Origin: Chromatiales bacterium | GTDB taxonomy: Bacteria; Pseudomonadota; Gammaproteobacteria; Steroidobacterales; Woeseiaceae | Direction: 5' to 3' | Assembly: GCA_004282875.1 (NCBI GenBank) | Contig: SHLT01000013.1 | Coordinates: 1-38,489, forward strand | DNA: 38,489 bases | In this document: positions 1 through 9,831 of the stretch, one piece after another | How positions within the stretch are numbered: the first letter of the stretch is position 1 | Layout of the letters: each line of letters starts with the position of its first letter | Position numbers and translations under genes: made by a program | Notes under the pieces: generated by a model | Databases searched by the model: none | Told to the model about the DNA's origin: nothing | The model's input: the letters and a program-made list of their open reading frames with translations, nothing else

Positions 1-778
1 AAATGATCAGCGCGTCTTCGCCCTTGTCGAGGAAGTACTCGCCCATCGATGCGCCTGCGTACGGCGCGATGTACTGCATGGCGGGGCTGTCGGCAGCGGC
101 GGCGGCGACGATGATCGTGTGCTCCAGTGCGCCCTCTTCCTCGAGCTTGCGAACAACGCCCGCGATCGAAGAAGCCTTCTGGCCAATGGCGACGTAGATG
201 CACTTGATGCCCGTGCCACGCTGGTTGATGATGGTGTCGACGGCAACAGCGGTCTTACCCGTCTGGCGGTCACCAATGATCAGCTCGCGCTGGCCGCGAC
301 CAATCGGCACCATCGAGTCAATCGACTTCAGCCCGGTCTGGACCGGCTGACTGACTGACTGGCGCTCAATGACGCCCGGCGCGACCTTTTCGATCGGAGC
401 AGACAAATTGGTCTCGATCGGACCCTTGCCATCAATCGGGTTACCCAGCGAGTCGACAACACGCCCCAGCAGGGCTTCGCCAATCGGCACCTCGAGGATG
501 CGTCCCGTCGTCTTGACCGTGTCGCCTTCCGAGATGTGCTTGTAGTCACCCAGGACAACCGCACCCACCGAATCCTGCTCGAGGTTAAGCGCCATACCGA
601 AGGTGTTCTGCGGGAACTCGAGCATCTCGCCGTAGCGAGCGTCGGCCAGACCGTGGATGCGAACAATGCCGTCGGTTACCGCGATTACGGTGCCAACGTC
701 ACGCGCTTCCGCGGAAGCCTCGAAGTTCTCGATGCGTTCTTTAATCAGCGTGCTGATTTCAGAAGCTTTGAGTGCCAT
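1..778 (-). CDS. atpA: ATP synthase F1 subunit alpha (partial, C-terminal part outside window)
   Basis: This is the non-catalytic nucleotide-binding alpha subunit of the F1 head of ATP synthase. About 259 of the roughly 513 residues usual for the family are visible; the gene runs off the left edge. It starts at ATG 778 with the typical N-terminus MALKASEIS. The beta-barrel region is followed by the Walker A motif GDRQTGKT and, further on, the conserved stretch VAIGQKASS. It is the last visible gene of a minus-strand atpI-B-E-F-H-A series and follows atpH by 12 bases, so it is co-transcribed with it. No frame break is seen. Identification is certain. Confidence 0.98.
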   Translation of the reverse strand, partial: MALKASEISTLIKERIENFEASAEARDVGTVIAVTDGIVRIHGLADARYGEMLEFPQNTFGMALNLEQDSVGAVVLGDYKHISEGDTVKTTGRILEVPIGEALLGRVVDSLGNPIDGKGPIETNLSAPIEKVAPGVIERQSVSQPVQTGLKSIDSMVPIGRGQRELIIGDRQTGKTAVAVDTIINQRGTGIKCIYVAIGQKASSIAGVVRKLEEEGALEHTIIVAAAAADSPAMQYIAPYAGASMGEYFLDKGEDALII

Positions 779-790
779 TTCCTTTTCCTC

Positions 791-1354
791 TTATTTGACC
801 AGTGCGTGTGCGAGACCTTCGAGCCTTGCACGCAGTGATCCATCAATTACGACATCGCCGGCGCGGATCACAGCACCACCAATGAGGTTTTCATCAATTT
901 CCGACGTGAGCTTCACTTCACGACCCAGCCGGGCTTTCAGCGACGAGGCGATTTCCTGCATTCGTGCCTCGCTTAGCGGGGCTGCCGACGTCACAACCGC
1001 GTCGACACTGTTCTCGATCTTCGCCTTGAGCGCCTCGAAGTGCTCCGCGATCTCGGGCAGCACGCCCACGCGGCCATTCTCGAGCAGGAGCTTCAGGAAG
1101 TTCGTGCCGTGCTGGCTACCGCCGGCAAATACCGAACTCTCGCCGACCGCTTGTCCAAACAGGCCCTGCAGGAACGTCAGCCGCTCATCATCGCTGAGCG
1201 TCGGCGTCGCCATGAACGCGGCAACCTGGCCATCCTCCATCAGCGCTTGCGCCGCTGCCAGCGACTCGGAAAGCTCCGCCAGCGCGTCGTTTTCCTGGGC
1301 AACGTCGAACACCGCCTGGGCATAGGGCCTTGCTACTGTGTTGTTGTCAGCCAC
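791..1354 (-). CDS. atpH: ATP synthase F1 subunit delta
   Basis: The delta subunit sits on top of F1 and joins it to the peripheral stalk formed by the b subunits. The protein has 187 residues, close to the usual length of about 178. The N-terminal helical domain begins ARPYAQAVFDVA, and the C-terminal half carries the family pattern around DENLIGGAVIRAGD and ends in DGSLRARLEGL. The start is a GTG at 1354, because no ATG is available at the expected N-terminus. It lies three bases after atpF and 12 bases before atpA inside the atp operon, so translational coupling is likely. Confidence 0.97.
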   Translation of the reverse strand: MADNNTVARPYAQAVFDVAQENDALAELSESLAAAQALMEDGQVAAFMATPTLSDDERLTFLQGLFGQAVGESSVFAGGSQHGTNFLKLLLENGRVGVLPEIAEHFEALKAKIENSVDAVVTSAAPLSEARMQEIASSLKARLGREVKLTSEIDENLIGGAVIRAGDVVIDGSLRARLEGLAHALVK

Positions 1355-1357
1355 GGC

Positions 1358-1828
1358 CTAGATCTCCTGCGCAAGCTTGCCCAGGATGTCGTCGTGCGCC
1401 TTGTCGTCGATCTCGCGTTTCAGGATCTTCTCGGCAGACGCAATAGCGATGGCCGATACCTGGCCGCGCAGCTCTTCGCGAGCCTTGTTGGCTTCCTGCT
1501 CGATCTCGGCCTTCGCGGCAGCGAGCTGACGCTCGCGCTCCTTGACGCCGGCGTCTTTGCCATCGGCAACGATTTCGTTGGCGCGGGCATGGGCCTGGTC
1601 AAGAATACCGGTGGCCTGCTGGCGAGCCTCATTAACGATCTCGTCAGCCTGGGCCTGCGCCTCGACCAGTTTCTCCTGGCTCTTGTCGGCCGCAGCAAGA
1701 CCTTCTTCGATCTGCTGCTGGCGCTCTTCAAGGGCATTCAGAATCGGCGGCCAGATGAACTTCATACAGAACCAGACAAACACGATCATTGCGATCGTCT
1801 GGCCGATGAGGGTCATATTAATGTCCAC
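1358..1828 (-). CDS. atpF: ATP synthase F0 subunit b
   Basis: Subunit b forms the peripheral stalk that holds F1 against rotation. The 156-residue protein has one N-terminal membrane helix (about residues 8-26, [18 protein letters not shown]) followed by a long charged, Ala- and Glu-rich coiled coil, exactly the usual architecture and length. A GTG at 1828 is the likely start: an AGGAG lies six bases upstream, and the resulting [10 protein letters not shown] matches the family N-terminus. An overlapping ATG two bases upstream is in another frame and meets a stop after five codons. An in-frame ATG at 1816 would remove conserved residues. It lies between atpE and atpH. Confidence 0.97.
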   Translation of the reverse strand: MDINMTLIGQTIAMIVFVWFCMKFIWPPILNALEERQQQIEEGLAAADKSQEKLVEAQAQADEIVNEARQQATGILDQAHARANEIVADGKDAGVKERERQLAAAKAEIEQEANKAREELRGQVSAIAIASAEKILKREIDDKAHDDILGKLAQEI

Positions 1829-1887
1829 ATTTTTCTCCTGGCACCGCGATTAACTGCAGCGCTCGGGTGATTGGATTCAGGTCGTTC

Positions 1888-2169
<282 letters not shown>

Positions 2170-2213
2170 CTACGGAGGATCAAGTCCTACTTATTGAATT
2201 TAAAGCAAAAATT

Positions 2214-3444
<1,231 letters not shown>

Positions 3445-3550
3445 TTCTCTATGCCTCCGGCACTAAAAACGCCACTTCCATCGGTACGGGCCGGCGGGTG
3501 GTGGCGCATGTGGTGTGATTCTTCCAGGCGGGCCTGCGAATTGCGTGCGC

Positions 3551-3579
3551 ATTATAGAGGCCGCTATGGGGCAAGGCAA
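3551..3579 (-). promoter_or_regulatory. Sigma-70 promoter of the atp operon
   Basis: Read on the minus strand, the sequence shows a perfect -10 box TATAAT (3556-3551) and a -35 box TTGCCT (3579-3574, four of six consensus bases) with an ideal 17-base spacer. Transcription would begin near 3544, leaving a leader of about 100 bases before atpI. Its position also argues that the divergent EAL gene starts downstream of it. Confidence 0.75.
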
Positions 3580-3681
3580 CCAAAAACCCTGTCCGGAATG
3601 GGGCTGGTCCAATGGCTTTTTTGTCGGAATTTGATGGGGTTTCGGCCGATTTCTCCCAGTGCGACGCAGAACACATATGGG

Positions 3682-4896
3682 ATGGCGGTCTCAGCGTATA
3701 AAGAAGGCGTCGATCGCACTTTACTTAACGCCATGTTGTTGATTGCCAGTGACACCATACGTGCCAACCGCGCCCTGATGGATGTCGTCCGGGAAATGAG
3801 CTTTACCCTGAGTTTTTTCGCCAGCGCTGCGAAATTCGCCGAACTCATGCGCGGTCAGTCACGTCGAGTAGTGCTTCTGACCGAAGCTGACGTCACGGCC
3901 GAAGCCCTGCGAACATTAGATGGGGCCAGGGACCGCTCAATGTTCGGGATCATCATTGCCGCCGATCGGGCCTCGTTGCGCAGCAGCCGCCAGTCCGAGC
4001 TCGTCGACAAGCTGGCCGGTTTCGACAATCTCGAGTGGGTCGGGCAGGACTTTGACTTTGACCGGCTCAGCGCTTCGGCACGACGCTGCCGCCGGCGTAT
4101 GTTGCGCGTTTCGCGTCAGGAGCTCGAGAGCGCCCTCGAGAACGGCGAAATCGTTCTGCGCTACCAGCCCAAAGTGGAACGCAACGCCGGCAAGGAGTGG
4201 CTGACCCACGAAGCCGAGGCCCTGATTCGCTGGCATCACCCCGAGCACGGCCTGATCGGGCCGCTCGAGTTCCTCCCCGAGGCCGAGGCGTTCGGCCTGA
4301 TGGGCAAACTCAGCGAATTCGTCGTGCGAGAGGCGGCCAAGCAGCAGGTGGCCTGGCGAAACCAGGGGATCGTCCTTGACTCCTGCATCAACCTGGCGTC
4401 GAGCCAGCTCAACAACCCGGATCTCGCGAGCACGTATCGCGACATCGTGAAAGCGGCGGGGCTCGAGTGTGCCAGCTTTACGTTTGAGGTCATCGAACAG
4501 GACCTCGCGGACCCGACGGCGCCGCATCTCGCGACAATCAAGTCGTTGCGCAATCACGGCTTCCGCATTTGCCTCGACGATTTCCGCGTCGCCGCCGCGT
4601 CGCTGGGCACGTTCGAGCATCTGCCGTTCGACGAGATCAAGATCCACGCTTCGGCGCTGAAGCGCGCCCAGCAAGACCCCGTCTGCATGGCGGTCCTCGC
4701 GGCCGTGACCGGACTGGCCCACAGCCTGGGCATGTCGGTGTGTGCCGAGGGCGTCGAGGATCAGGCGACCTTTGAATTACTGAAGACGATCCAGTGCGAC
4801 AAGATGCAGGGCTTCCTGATTTCGGAAGCCGTCATTCCCAACATCATTCGACGCGTGTACAGCTCAAAAGAGCCGACCCCAAACTCCGCCGCCTAG
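3682..4896 (+). CDS. EAL-domain protein (possible cyclic di-GMP phosphodiesterase)
   Basis: EAL domains hydrolyse the second messenger cyclic di-GMP or bind it as receptors. The 404-residue protein has an N-terminal region of about 150 residues resembling a sensing or receiver-like fold without a recognisable phospho-acceptor, then a full EAL domain. Visible ligands are Glu179 (EAL), Asn237 (INLASS), Glu272 (VIEQ), Asp299-Asp300 (DDF), Lys320, Glu356 (AEGVE) and Gln376 (QGF). The loop usually reading DFGTGYSS is DFRVAAAS here, and the usual KID is KIH, so catalysis is uncertain. The frame stays open back to 3409, but that crosses the atp promoter and atpI. ATG 3682 is my preferred start; ATG 3634 is an alternative. 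Neither has a strong ribosome site. Confidence 0.85.
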   Translation: MAVSAYKEGVDRTLLNAMLLIASDTIRANRALMDVVREMSFTLSFFASAAKFAELMRGQSRRVVLLTEADVTAEALRTLDGARDRSMFGIIIAADRASLRSSRQSELVDKLAGFDNLEWVGQDFDFDRLSASARRCRRRMLRVSRQELESALENGEIVLRYQPKVERNAGKEWLTHEAEALIRWHHPEHGLIGPLEFLPEAEAFGLMGKLSEFVVREAAKQQVAWRNQGIVLDSCINLASSQLNNPDLASTYRDIVKAAGLECASFTFEVIEQDLADPTAPHLATIKSLRNHGFRICLDDFRVAAASLGTFEHLPFDEIKIHASALKRAQQDPVCMAVLAAVTGLAHSLGMSVCAEGVEDQATFELLKTIQCDKMQGFLISEAVIPNIIRRVYSSKEPTPNSAA

Positions 4897-4899
4897 ATC

Positions 4900-4916
4900 A
4901 GGGTGACAGACACCCT
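4900..4916. terminator. Short inverted repeat between convergent EAL gene and parB
   Basis: AGGGTG and CACCCT form a six-base-pair stem around the loop ACAGA, covering the 18 bases between the stop codons of the EAL gene and parB. Either strand could form the hairpin. Only a weak T run follows on the plus strand, so function as a two-way terminator is plausible but unproven. Confidence 0.3.
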
Positions 4917-5811
4917 ATTTGATGTGCTTGAGGATGCCGTCGAGTTCGTCGAGGCTGTTGTAGCTGATGACGATCTTGCCGGCACCTTTGGCTGTGTGGT
5001 CGAGATTGACCTTGGCGCCGAGCTTTTCGGACACCTCGATTTCAAGGCGGCGGATGTCTGCGTCTTTCGTCGCGGGCTTTTTCGCGGGTTTCGGCTTGTC
5101 GCCTTCAAGCATGCGCTTCACGAGCCGCTCGGTTTCACGCACCGACAGGCCCTTCCTGACGACCTGCCGCGCGACATCGAACTGCTGCGTCGCATTCGAT
5201 ATCGACAACAGTGCTCGTGCGTGCCCCATTTCCAGCTGCCGGTCTTCGAGCAAGGGCTTCACCTTGTCAGACAGGTCCTGCAAGCGCAGCAGGTTACTGA
5301 CCGCAGCGCGTGAGCGCCCGACGGCTTTGGCCGCCTCGGCGTGCGTCAGGTCGAACTCCCGGATCAGGCGATCCAGCGCGCGCGCTTCTTCGAGCGGATT
5401 CAGGTTTTCGCGCTGGATGTTCTCGATGAGCGCCATGGCGATGGCGGCTTCGTCCGGTATCTCGCGAATGACGGCCGGGATTTCGGCCAGGCCCGCAAGC
5501 TGCGCGGCTCGCCAGCGGCGTTCGCCGGCAACGATTTCGTAGCGCTGCTCGCTGCCCTTGCCGGAAATCGGGCGCGCCACGATCGGCTGGACCACGCCCT
5601 GTGCCTTGATCGACGCCGCCAGGTCATCGAGCGAATCCTGCCGCATGTCCACGCGCGGCTGGTATTGACCTCGCTGCAGGAGCTCGACCGGCAACTGGCG
5701 CAGCGTATCGCCCCCTGCGGGCTCATCGCCGGTCGTTGCGGCGGGTGTCTTGGCGGCCGGCTTGCTCAGGAGCGCATCGAGGCCGCGGCCTAGTCGTTTC
5801 TTGGGAGTCAT
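4915..5811 (-). CDS. parB: Chromosome partitioning protein ParB
   Basis: ParB binds parS sites near the origin and spreads as a CTP-dependent clamp, working with ParA to move the origins apart. The 298-residue protein shows the typical start KKRLGRGLDALL, the nucleotide-binding ParB N-domain with GERRWRA and ENIQRENLNPLEEA, a helix-turn-helix around residues 150-172 (THAEAAKAVGRSRAAVS), and a C-terminal dimerisation domain after a Lys/Pro-rich linker. Start ATG 5811 follows the parA stop by six bases. Gene order rsmG-parA-parB is conserved near many origins. No perfect parS site was found by eye in the window. Confidence 0.97.
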   Translation of the reverse strand: MTPKKRLGRGLDALLSKPAAKTPAATTGDEPAGGDTLRQLPVELLQRGQYQPRVDMRQDSLDDLAASIKAQGVVQPIVARPISGKGSEQRYEIVAGERRWRAAQLAGLAEIPAVIREIPDEAAIAMALIENIQRENLNPLEEARALDRLIREFDLTHAEAAKAVGRSRAAVSNLLRLQDLSDKVKPLLEDRQLEMGHARALLSISNATQQFDVARQVVRKGLSVRETERLVKRMLEGDKPKPAKKPATKDADIRRLEIEVSEKLGAKVNLDHTAKGAGKIVISYNSLDELDGILKHIK

Positions 5812-5817
5812 ATTTCT

Positions 5818-6603
5818 CTATACAGCTTCGGCTACGCGCGCATCTTCGCGGCGCAGGATTTCCCCGGCGAGGGCCAGGTAGGCGATGGCCCCGCGCGACG
5901 ACCGGTCATGGAACAACACGGGCCGCCCGAAACTCGGCGCCTCGGCGAGGCGTATGTTGCGCGGCACAACCGTGCGGAAGACCTTGCGATCGAAATGCTC
6001 AATGAGCTGCAGCGACACTTCATTGGAAAGATTGATACGCGGATCGAACATCGTGCGCAGGATGCCAAACACCTCGAGGCCCGGATTCACCGAATCCCTC
6101 ACCTGTTCGATCGTATTCAGCAACGAAGAAAGCCCTTCGAGCGCGTAGTACTCGCACTGCATCGGGATGAGCACGCCGTCGGCGGCGGTCAGCGCATTCA
6201 CGGTCAGCATGTTGATCGAGGGCGGGCAGTCGATCAGGATAAAGTCGTAGAGGCCGGCCACGGGCGCGAGCGATTTCTTGAGCTTCATCTCCCGGCCGAT
6301 TTCCTGCAGCAGCTTGACCTCGGCCAGCGTCAGGTCCTCGTTGCCGGGCAGAATGGCGAAGCCACCTTCGGGTGCGGAGACGATCGTATCGGCCGCGGTC
6401 GCATCGCCGAGCAGCACGTCGCAGGCTGAATTCTCGAGCTCCATCTTGTTCACGCCACAACCCATCGTGGCATTGCCCTGCGGGTCCATGTCGACCAGCA
6501 GGACGCGCCGCTGGGTCGCGGCGAGGGACGCAGCCAGGTTGACGCAGGTGGTGGTCTTGCCCACCCCGCCTTTCTGGTTTGCCACAGCAATAATTCGCGT
6601 CAT
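5818..6603 (-). CDS. parA: Chromosome partitioning ATPase ParA (Soj)
   Basis: ParA is a Walker-type ATPase that binds the nucleoid non-specifically and pulls ParB-parS complexes. The 261-residue protein begins MTRIIAVANQKGGVGKTT; the deviant Walker A box with the signature lysine (KGGVGKTT, residues 11-18) is intact, followed by LLVDMDPQGN and IDCPPS. It lacks the extra N-terminal DNA-binding domain of plasmid ParAs, so it is the chromosomal type. Its ATG directly abuts the rsmG stop codon, and parB follows after six bases, so the three genes form one transcript. Confidence 0.97.
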   Translation of the reverse strand: MTRIIAVANQKGGVGKTTTCVNLAASLAATQRRVLLVDMDPQGNATMGCGVNKMELENSACDVLLGDATAADTIVSAPEGGFAILPGNEDLTLAEVKLLQEIGREMKLKKSLAPVAGLYDFILIDCPPSINMLTVNALTAADGVLIPMQCEYYALEGLSSLLNTIEQVRDSVNPGLEVFGILRTMFDPRINLSNEVSLQLIEHFDRKVFRTVVPRNIRLAEAPSFGRPVLFHDRSSRGAIAYLALAGEILRREDARVAEAV

Positions 6604-7185
6604 TTATCCCGCCCGTCGCAATAGCACTGCGTGCCGTGAGCCCCTCTCGAGGCCCGGCACGTCCAGCTCTTCGACTTCGTAGCTCCACGGAGCCGTTAGT
6701 TCTTCTAGTTCTTCCGTCGGGTAGCGCCCCTTCAGCGCTACAAACACCCCGTCCTCTCTCACGTGATGCCCGGCGATCTCCACGAGACGCGGCAATGCAG
6801 CCAGCGCCCGGGCGATCACGGTATCAAAGCGGTGGCCGGGTGCATAGTCCTCACCCCGGCCTTTCACGGCCCTGACGTTGGTCAGGCCCAGTAATCCGGC
6901 CACATGCTGCACGAACATGATCTTCTTGTTGTTGCTATCGAGCAGCGTGAACTCGCGCTCCGGCTCGACAATCGCGAGCGGCAGACCCGGAAACCCGGGG
7001 CCCGTACCCACGTCGAGGATCATCTCACCCTCGAGGAACGGTCGTGCGACGAGGCTGTCGACGATATGCGCAGTGACCATTTCGCTCCGGTCGCGGATCG
7101 CGGTCAGGTTGACCTTACGATTCCAGCGGTCGAGCTCGTCGAGGAGCACGTCAAATTGGGCCGCGTGGTCTGTGAAGTCTGACAT
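6604..7185 (-). CDS. rsmG: 16S rRNA (guanine-N7) methyltransferase RsmG (GidB)
   Basis: RsmG methylates N7 of G527 in 16S rRNA; its loss gives low-level streptomycin resistance in known bacteria. The protein has 193 residues from ATG 7185, or 198 if translation starts at TTG 7200. The S-adenosylmethionine site is DVGTGPGFPG, and the preceding WNRKVNLTAIRD and HIVDSL stretches are family hallmarks. The N-terminus is some ten residues shorter than in E. coli. A TACTAT box at 7212-7207 would place the transcript start near 7200, which favours the ATG, but no clear ribosome site precedes either codon. The usual upstream neighbour mnmG lies about 12 kb away. Confidence 0.96.
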   Translation of the reverse strand: MSDFTDHAAQFDVLLDELDRWNRKVNLTAIRDRSEMVTAHIVDSLVARPFLEGEMILDVGTGPGFPGLPLAIVEPEREFTLLDSNNKKIMFVQHVAGLLGLTNVRAVKGRGEDYAPGHRFDTVIARALAALPRLVEIAGHHVREDGVFVALKGRYPTEELEELTAPWSYEVEELDVPGLERGSRHAVLLRRAG

Positions 7186-7252
7186 TTTGTTTCGTGGCAA
7201 AAGTGAATAGTATCGGTTTGATCCTGCAACGAACAGAACAGGGAAGACGCCA

Positions 7253-7843
7253 TTGTCCGATTCGATCTATGCGCCGCCGGAGGCAGACCTTACGGTCCCG
7301 AACAGCGACCAGCCGCGCTACTATGTTGTGGCGCCCAGAAAATTCCTGCTGCTGTCACTGCTGACAACCACCTACTATTTCTACTACTGGTTCTACCGGA
7401 ACTGGCGGCAAATCAAGGAAGACGACAACGATGACCTGTGGGCACCGGCTCGGAGCATCTTCTTTGTCTTCTTCACCCACGCCCTGTTCACGGACGTACA
7501 GGAAAACCTGAAGACCCAGGGCCGCGGCTACCGGTGGCAGCCGGTCTTGCTGGCGACGGTGTTCGTACTGCTCGTCATCGGCAGCAACGTCGTCGGCTTT
7601 ATGGTCCCCTACGAGACATCCCCGTTGTTGAGCGGCCTCGTGCCGATGACAGCCGTCGTGCTGACAACCTTCCTGCTGCTGCCCGCGCAGAAAGCGATCA
7701 ACGTTGCGTCCAGTGACGAGAAGGGCGACACGAATTCCAATCTTACCGGGGCGAACTGGGCCTGGATGGTGGTCGGCGGTGTCATCTGGTTGCTCATGCT
7801 CGTGGGGACTTTCGCAGATTACCTGGATCCACTGCTGCAGTGA
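7253..7843 (+). CDS. Small multi-pass membrane protein of unknown function (DUF4234-like)
   Basis: I do not know a function for this protein. Its 196 residues start with the pattern YAPPEADL, seen at the N-terminus of many gammaproteobacterial inner-membrane proteins. The stretch LLTTTYYFYYWFYRNWRQIK resembles the DUF4234 type. Four hydrophobic segments follow at about residues 30-48, 68-80, 97-118 and 130-150, with a last one near residues 170-188. The start is a TTG at 7253 preceded by GGGAAG; no ATG fits the N-terminal pattern. It is transcribed divergently from rsmG and ends two bases before the converging S9 peptidase gene. Confidence 0.8.
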   Translation: MSDSIYAPPEADLTVPNSDQPRYYVVAPRKFLLLSLLTTTYYFYYWFYRNWRQIKEDDNDDLWAPARSIFFVFFTHALFTDVQENLKTQGRGYRWQPVLLATVFVLLVIGSNVVGFMVPYETSPLLSGLVPMTAVVLTTFLLLPAQKAINVASSDEKGDTNSNLTGANWAWMVVGGVIWLLMLVGTFADYLDPLLQ

Positions 7844-7844
7844 G

Positions 7845-9827
7845 TCAGGGGCCGTCGTTCCCGGCCGCGAGGTGCTTTTCGAGGAACATCATCATCGCCT
7901 GCTGCATGAGGTCGCGGTTTTCGCGTTTCCGATAGCCGTGCCCCTCGTTGAGGGCGTTCATGTACCAGACCGACCCTCCCTGTTCGCGCAGGGCCTCGAC
8001 CATTTGCGTGGCCTCGGTCACGGGAACGCGCGGGTCGTTTTGTCCCTGGATAATGAACATGGGCACCGAGATGCGAGACACGTTATTCAGGGGACTGATG
8101 CGCTCGAGGTGCGCGCGCATCTTGGGATCCCGTTCGTCGCCATACTCCTGGCGCCGCCGGTCGCGTCGATAGTCCTGCGTATTTTCGAGGAATGAAACGA
8201 AATTGCTAATGCCGACGTTGTCGATAACGCCCTTGAGCCGATCGCTGAAATGCACCGCGCTCGCCAGCGCCATATAACCGCCATAGCTCCCGCCGTAAAC
8301 GACAACGCGACTGGCGTCGAGGTCCGGCTGCGTTTCGATCCAGTCGAGCAATGCGCCAATATCACGCACCGCGTCCTCACGCCGGAAACCATTGTCGAGC
8401 GACACGTAGCTCTTGCCGTAGCCGGTCGAGCCGCGCACGTTCGGCTGAATGACGGCAGCCCCCAGGCGCGCCACCCATAGCTGATAGGTAGCACTGAAAA
8501 CCGGCCGTGCCTGTGATTCGGGTCCGCCGTGAATGCGAATAATGACGGGGTGCGGCCCGCCCTCTCGCGGCTTGTGAATCCAGGCCGGAATCCGGCGCCC
8601 GTCGAACGTTTGGTATTCGACGAGGTCCGGCACCACGAAGCGCGTCGCGTCGAGGCCGCCAATCTCGCTTTCGGTCCAGCGGACCAGCCGCCCGAACCTG
8701 AGGGGATCGCGGCCGAGTTTCAGGACATAGGCGTCGCTCGGCACCTGTGCCGCGTTCAGGGTCATGCCGAGTTGACGGTCATCCGGGCTGAACACCAGGC
8801 CATAGGCCAGGCCCGTCGGTATCTTGTCAACGACACGGTACTCGCGGGTCGCAGGATCCATCAGGTAAACACGTGAGTTGCCGTTCTCGTTCGCGACAAA
8901 TGCAATGCGCTTCCGGTCATGGCTGATCACCACGTTGCTGATGTTCCAGGGAATCGATGCGGTCACGACCTCAGGCTTCGAGCCGGGCGCAAGCGACTGC
9001 CAGGCGAGCTGATTGAACTCGCTGCCCTGGTCCGTAATCATCCAGAATCCGTCGCCGTCATCGTCAAATGCGACCGGCAGGTTGACGCTCTCGTTGCCTT
9101 CCCCGCCGGCCAGTATGGTCACGGCACCGGAATCGAGATCGACCACCGCGGCCCGCGAGTCAGTCACGCTGACGTAGCTCAGGGCGAGCAGCCGACTACC
9201 GTTGCGCGAGAACTCGGACGGAATCCAGAGGTGCCCATTGCCGGCCTCGACGGCGATTTTCGGCTCGCCTGCTGCGTCGGGGTTTGCAATCCAGATGTCA
9301 TTGGAGGCTCCGTTACGGCGTGTGCTCTGGAACGCGAAGCGCTCACCGCGTCGATCCCAGACCATCCCGCCGTTGCGCGACTCGCCGTCGGTGAGCATGA
9401 CGGCCTCACCGCTCTGCGGCTCGAACAGGAAGATCTGCGCGAACTCGCTCCCGCCGGCGTCTCGGGTAAATACCAGTTGCTCTGATCCGGGCCGGCGCCG
9501 TACCTGGCCAACCGGCTCCTGGTAGAACGTCTGCTGCTTGCGTGCGCCCATCGGCATGTCGATCTTGTGCAACGCATCGACGCTGCCAAAACCCGTCGAA
9601 ACGTAGATTCCTTTGCCGTCCGCGGTAAAGGCGCGCAACGCCGCAGACCGAACCTCCTGCCAGCGGTAGAGTTCGCGCCGCAGGTCTTGCGGTATCTCGG
9701 GAATGTCCTCGAGAACAAGGTTGCCGTTGTTCAGGACCCGGCTCTCCACGGTGTCGGCTGCCGCGGCAAGCGCCACCAACGCTACAGCGACAGCGATCAG
9801 TGCCCGTGCCTCAATGCGCAGCGCCAT
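7845..9827 (-). CDS. Exported S9 family prolyl oligopeptidase / acylaminoacyl peptidase-like protein
   Basis: This is a serine peptidase that should cleave short peptides outside the cytoplasm. The 660 residues comprise a signal peptide (about residues 1-24, Ala-rich, ending AAADT), a long beta-propeller region with TolB-like repeats (about 60-390), and an alpha/beta-hydrolase domain. The triad is visible as Ser514 in YGGSYGGY, Asp598 in GQNDPRVP and His630 in NEGHGY, with spacing normal for the family. It is the last gene of a minus-strand cluster after the AcuI/YhdH reductase, four bases apart. Substrate preference cannot be told from sequence. Confidence 0.92.
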   Translation of the reverse strand: MALRIEARALIAVAVALVALAAAADTVESRVLNNGNLVLEDIPEIPQDLRRELYRWQEVRSAALRAFTADGKGIYVSTGFGSVDALHKIDMPMGARKQQTFYQEPVGQVRRRPGSEQLVFTRDAGGSEFAQIFLFEPQSGEAVMLTDGESRNGGMVWDRRGERFAFQSTRRNGASNDIWIANPDAAGEPKIAVEAGNGHLWIPSEFSRNGSRLLALSYVSVTDSRAAVVDLDSGAVTILAGGEGNESVNLPVAFDDDGDGFWMITDQGSEFNQLAWQSLAPGSKPEVVTASIPWNISNVVISHDRKRIAFVANENGNSRVYLMDPATREYRVVDKIPTGLAYGLVFSPDDRQLGMTLNAAQVPSDAYVLKLGRDPLRFGRLVRWTESEIGGLDATRFVVPDLVEYQTFDGRRIPAWIHKPREGGPHPVIIRIHGGPESQARPVFSATYQLWVARLGAAVIQPNVRGSTGYGKSYVSLDNGFRREDAVRDIGALLDWIETQPDLDASRVVVYGGSYGGYMALASAVHFSDRLKGVIDNVGISNFVSFLENTQDYRRDRRRQEYGDERDPKMRAHLERISPLNNVSRISVPMFIIQGQNDPRVPVTEATQMVEALREQGGSVWYMNALNEGHGYRKRENRDLMQQAMMMFLEKHLAAGNDGP

Positions 9828-9831
9828 GAGA

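Noticed and set aside
5108-5150. Possible parS site (GGTTTCACGCACC) within parB
   Set aside because: Only the left half matches the parS palindrome TGTTTCACGTGAAACA; the same is true of a right-half match near 30655. No full site was seen by eye.
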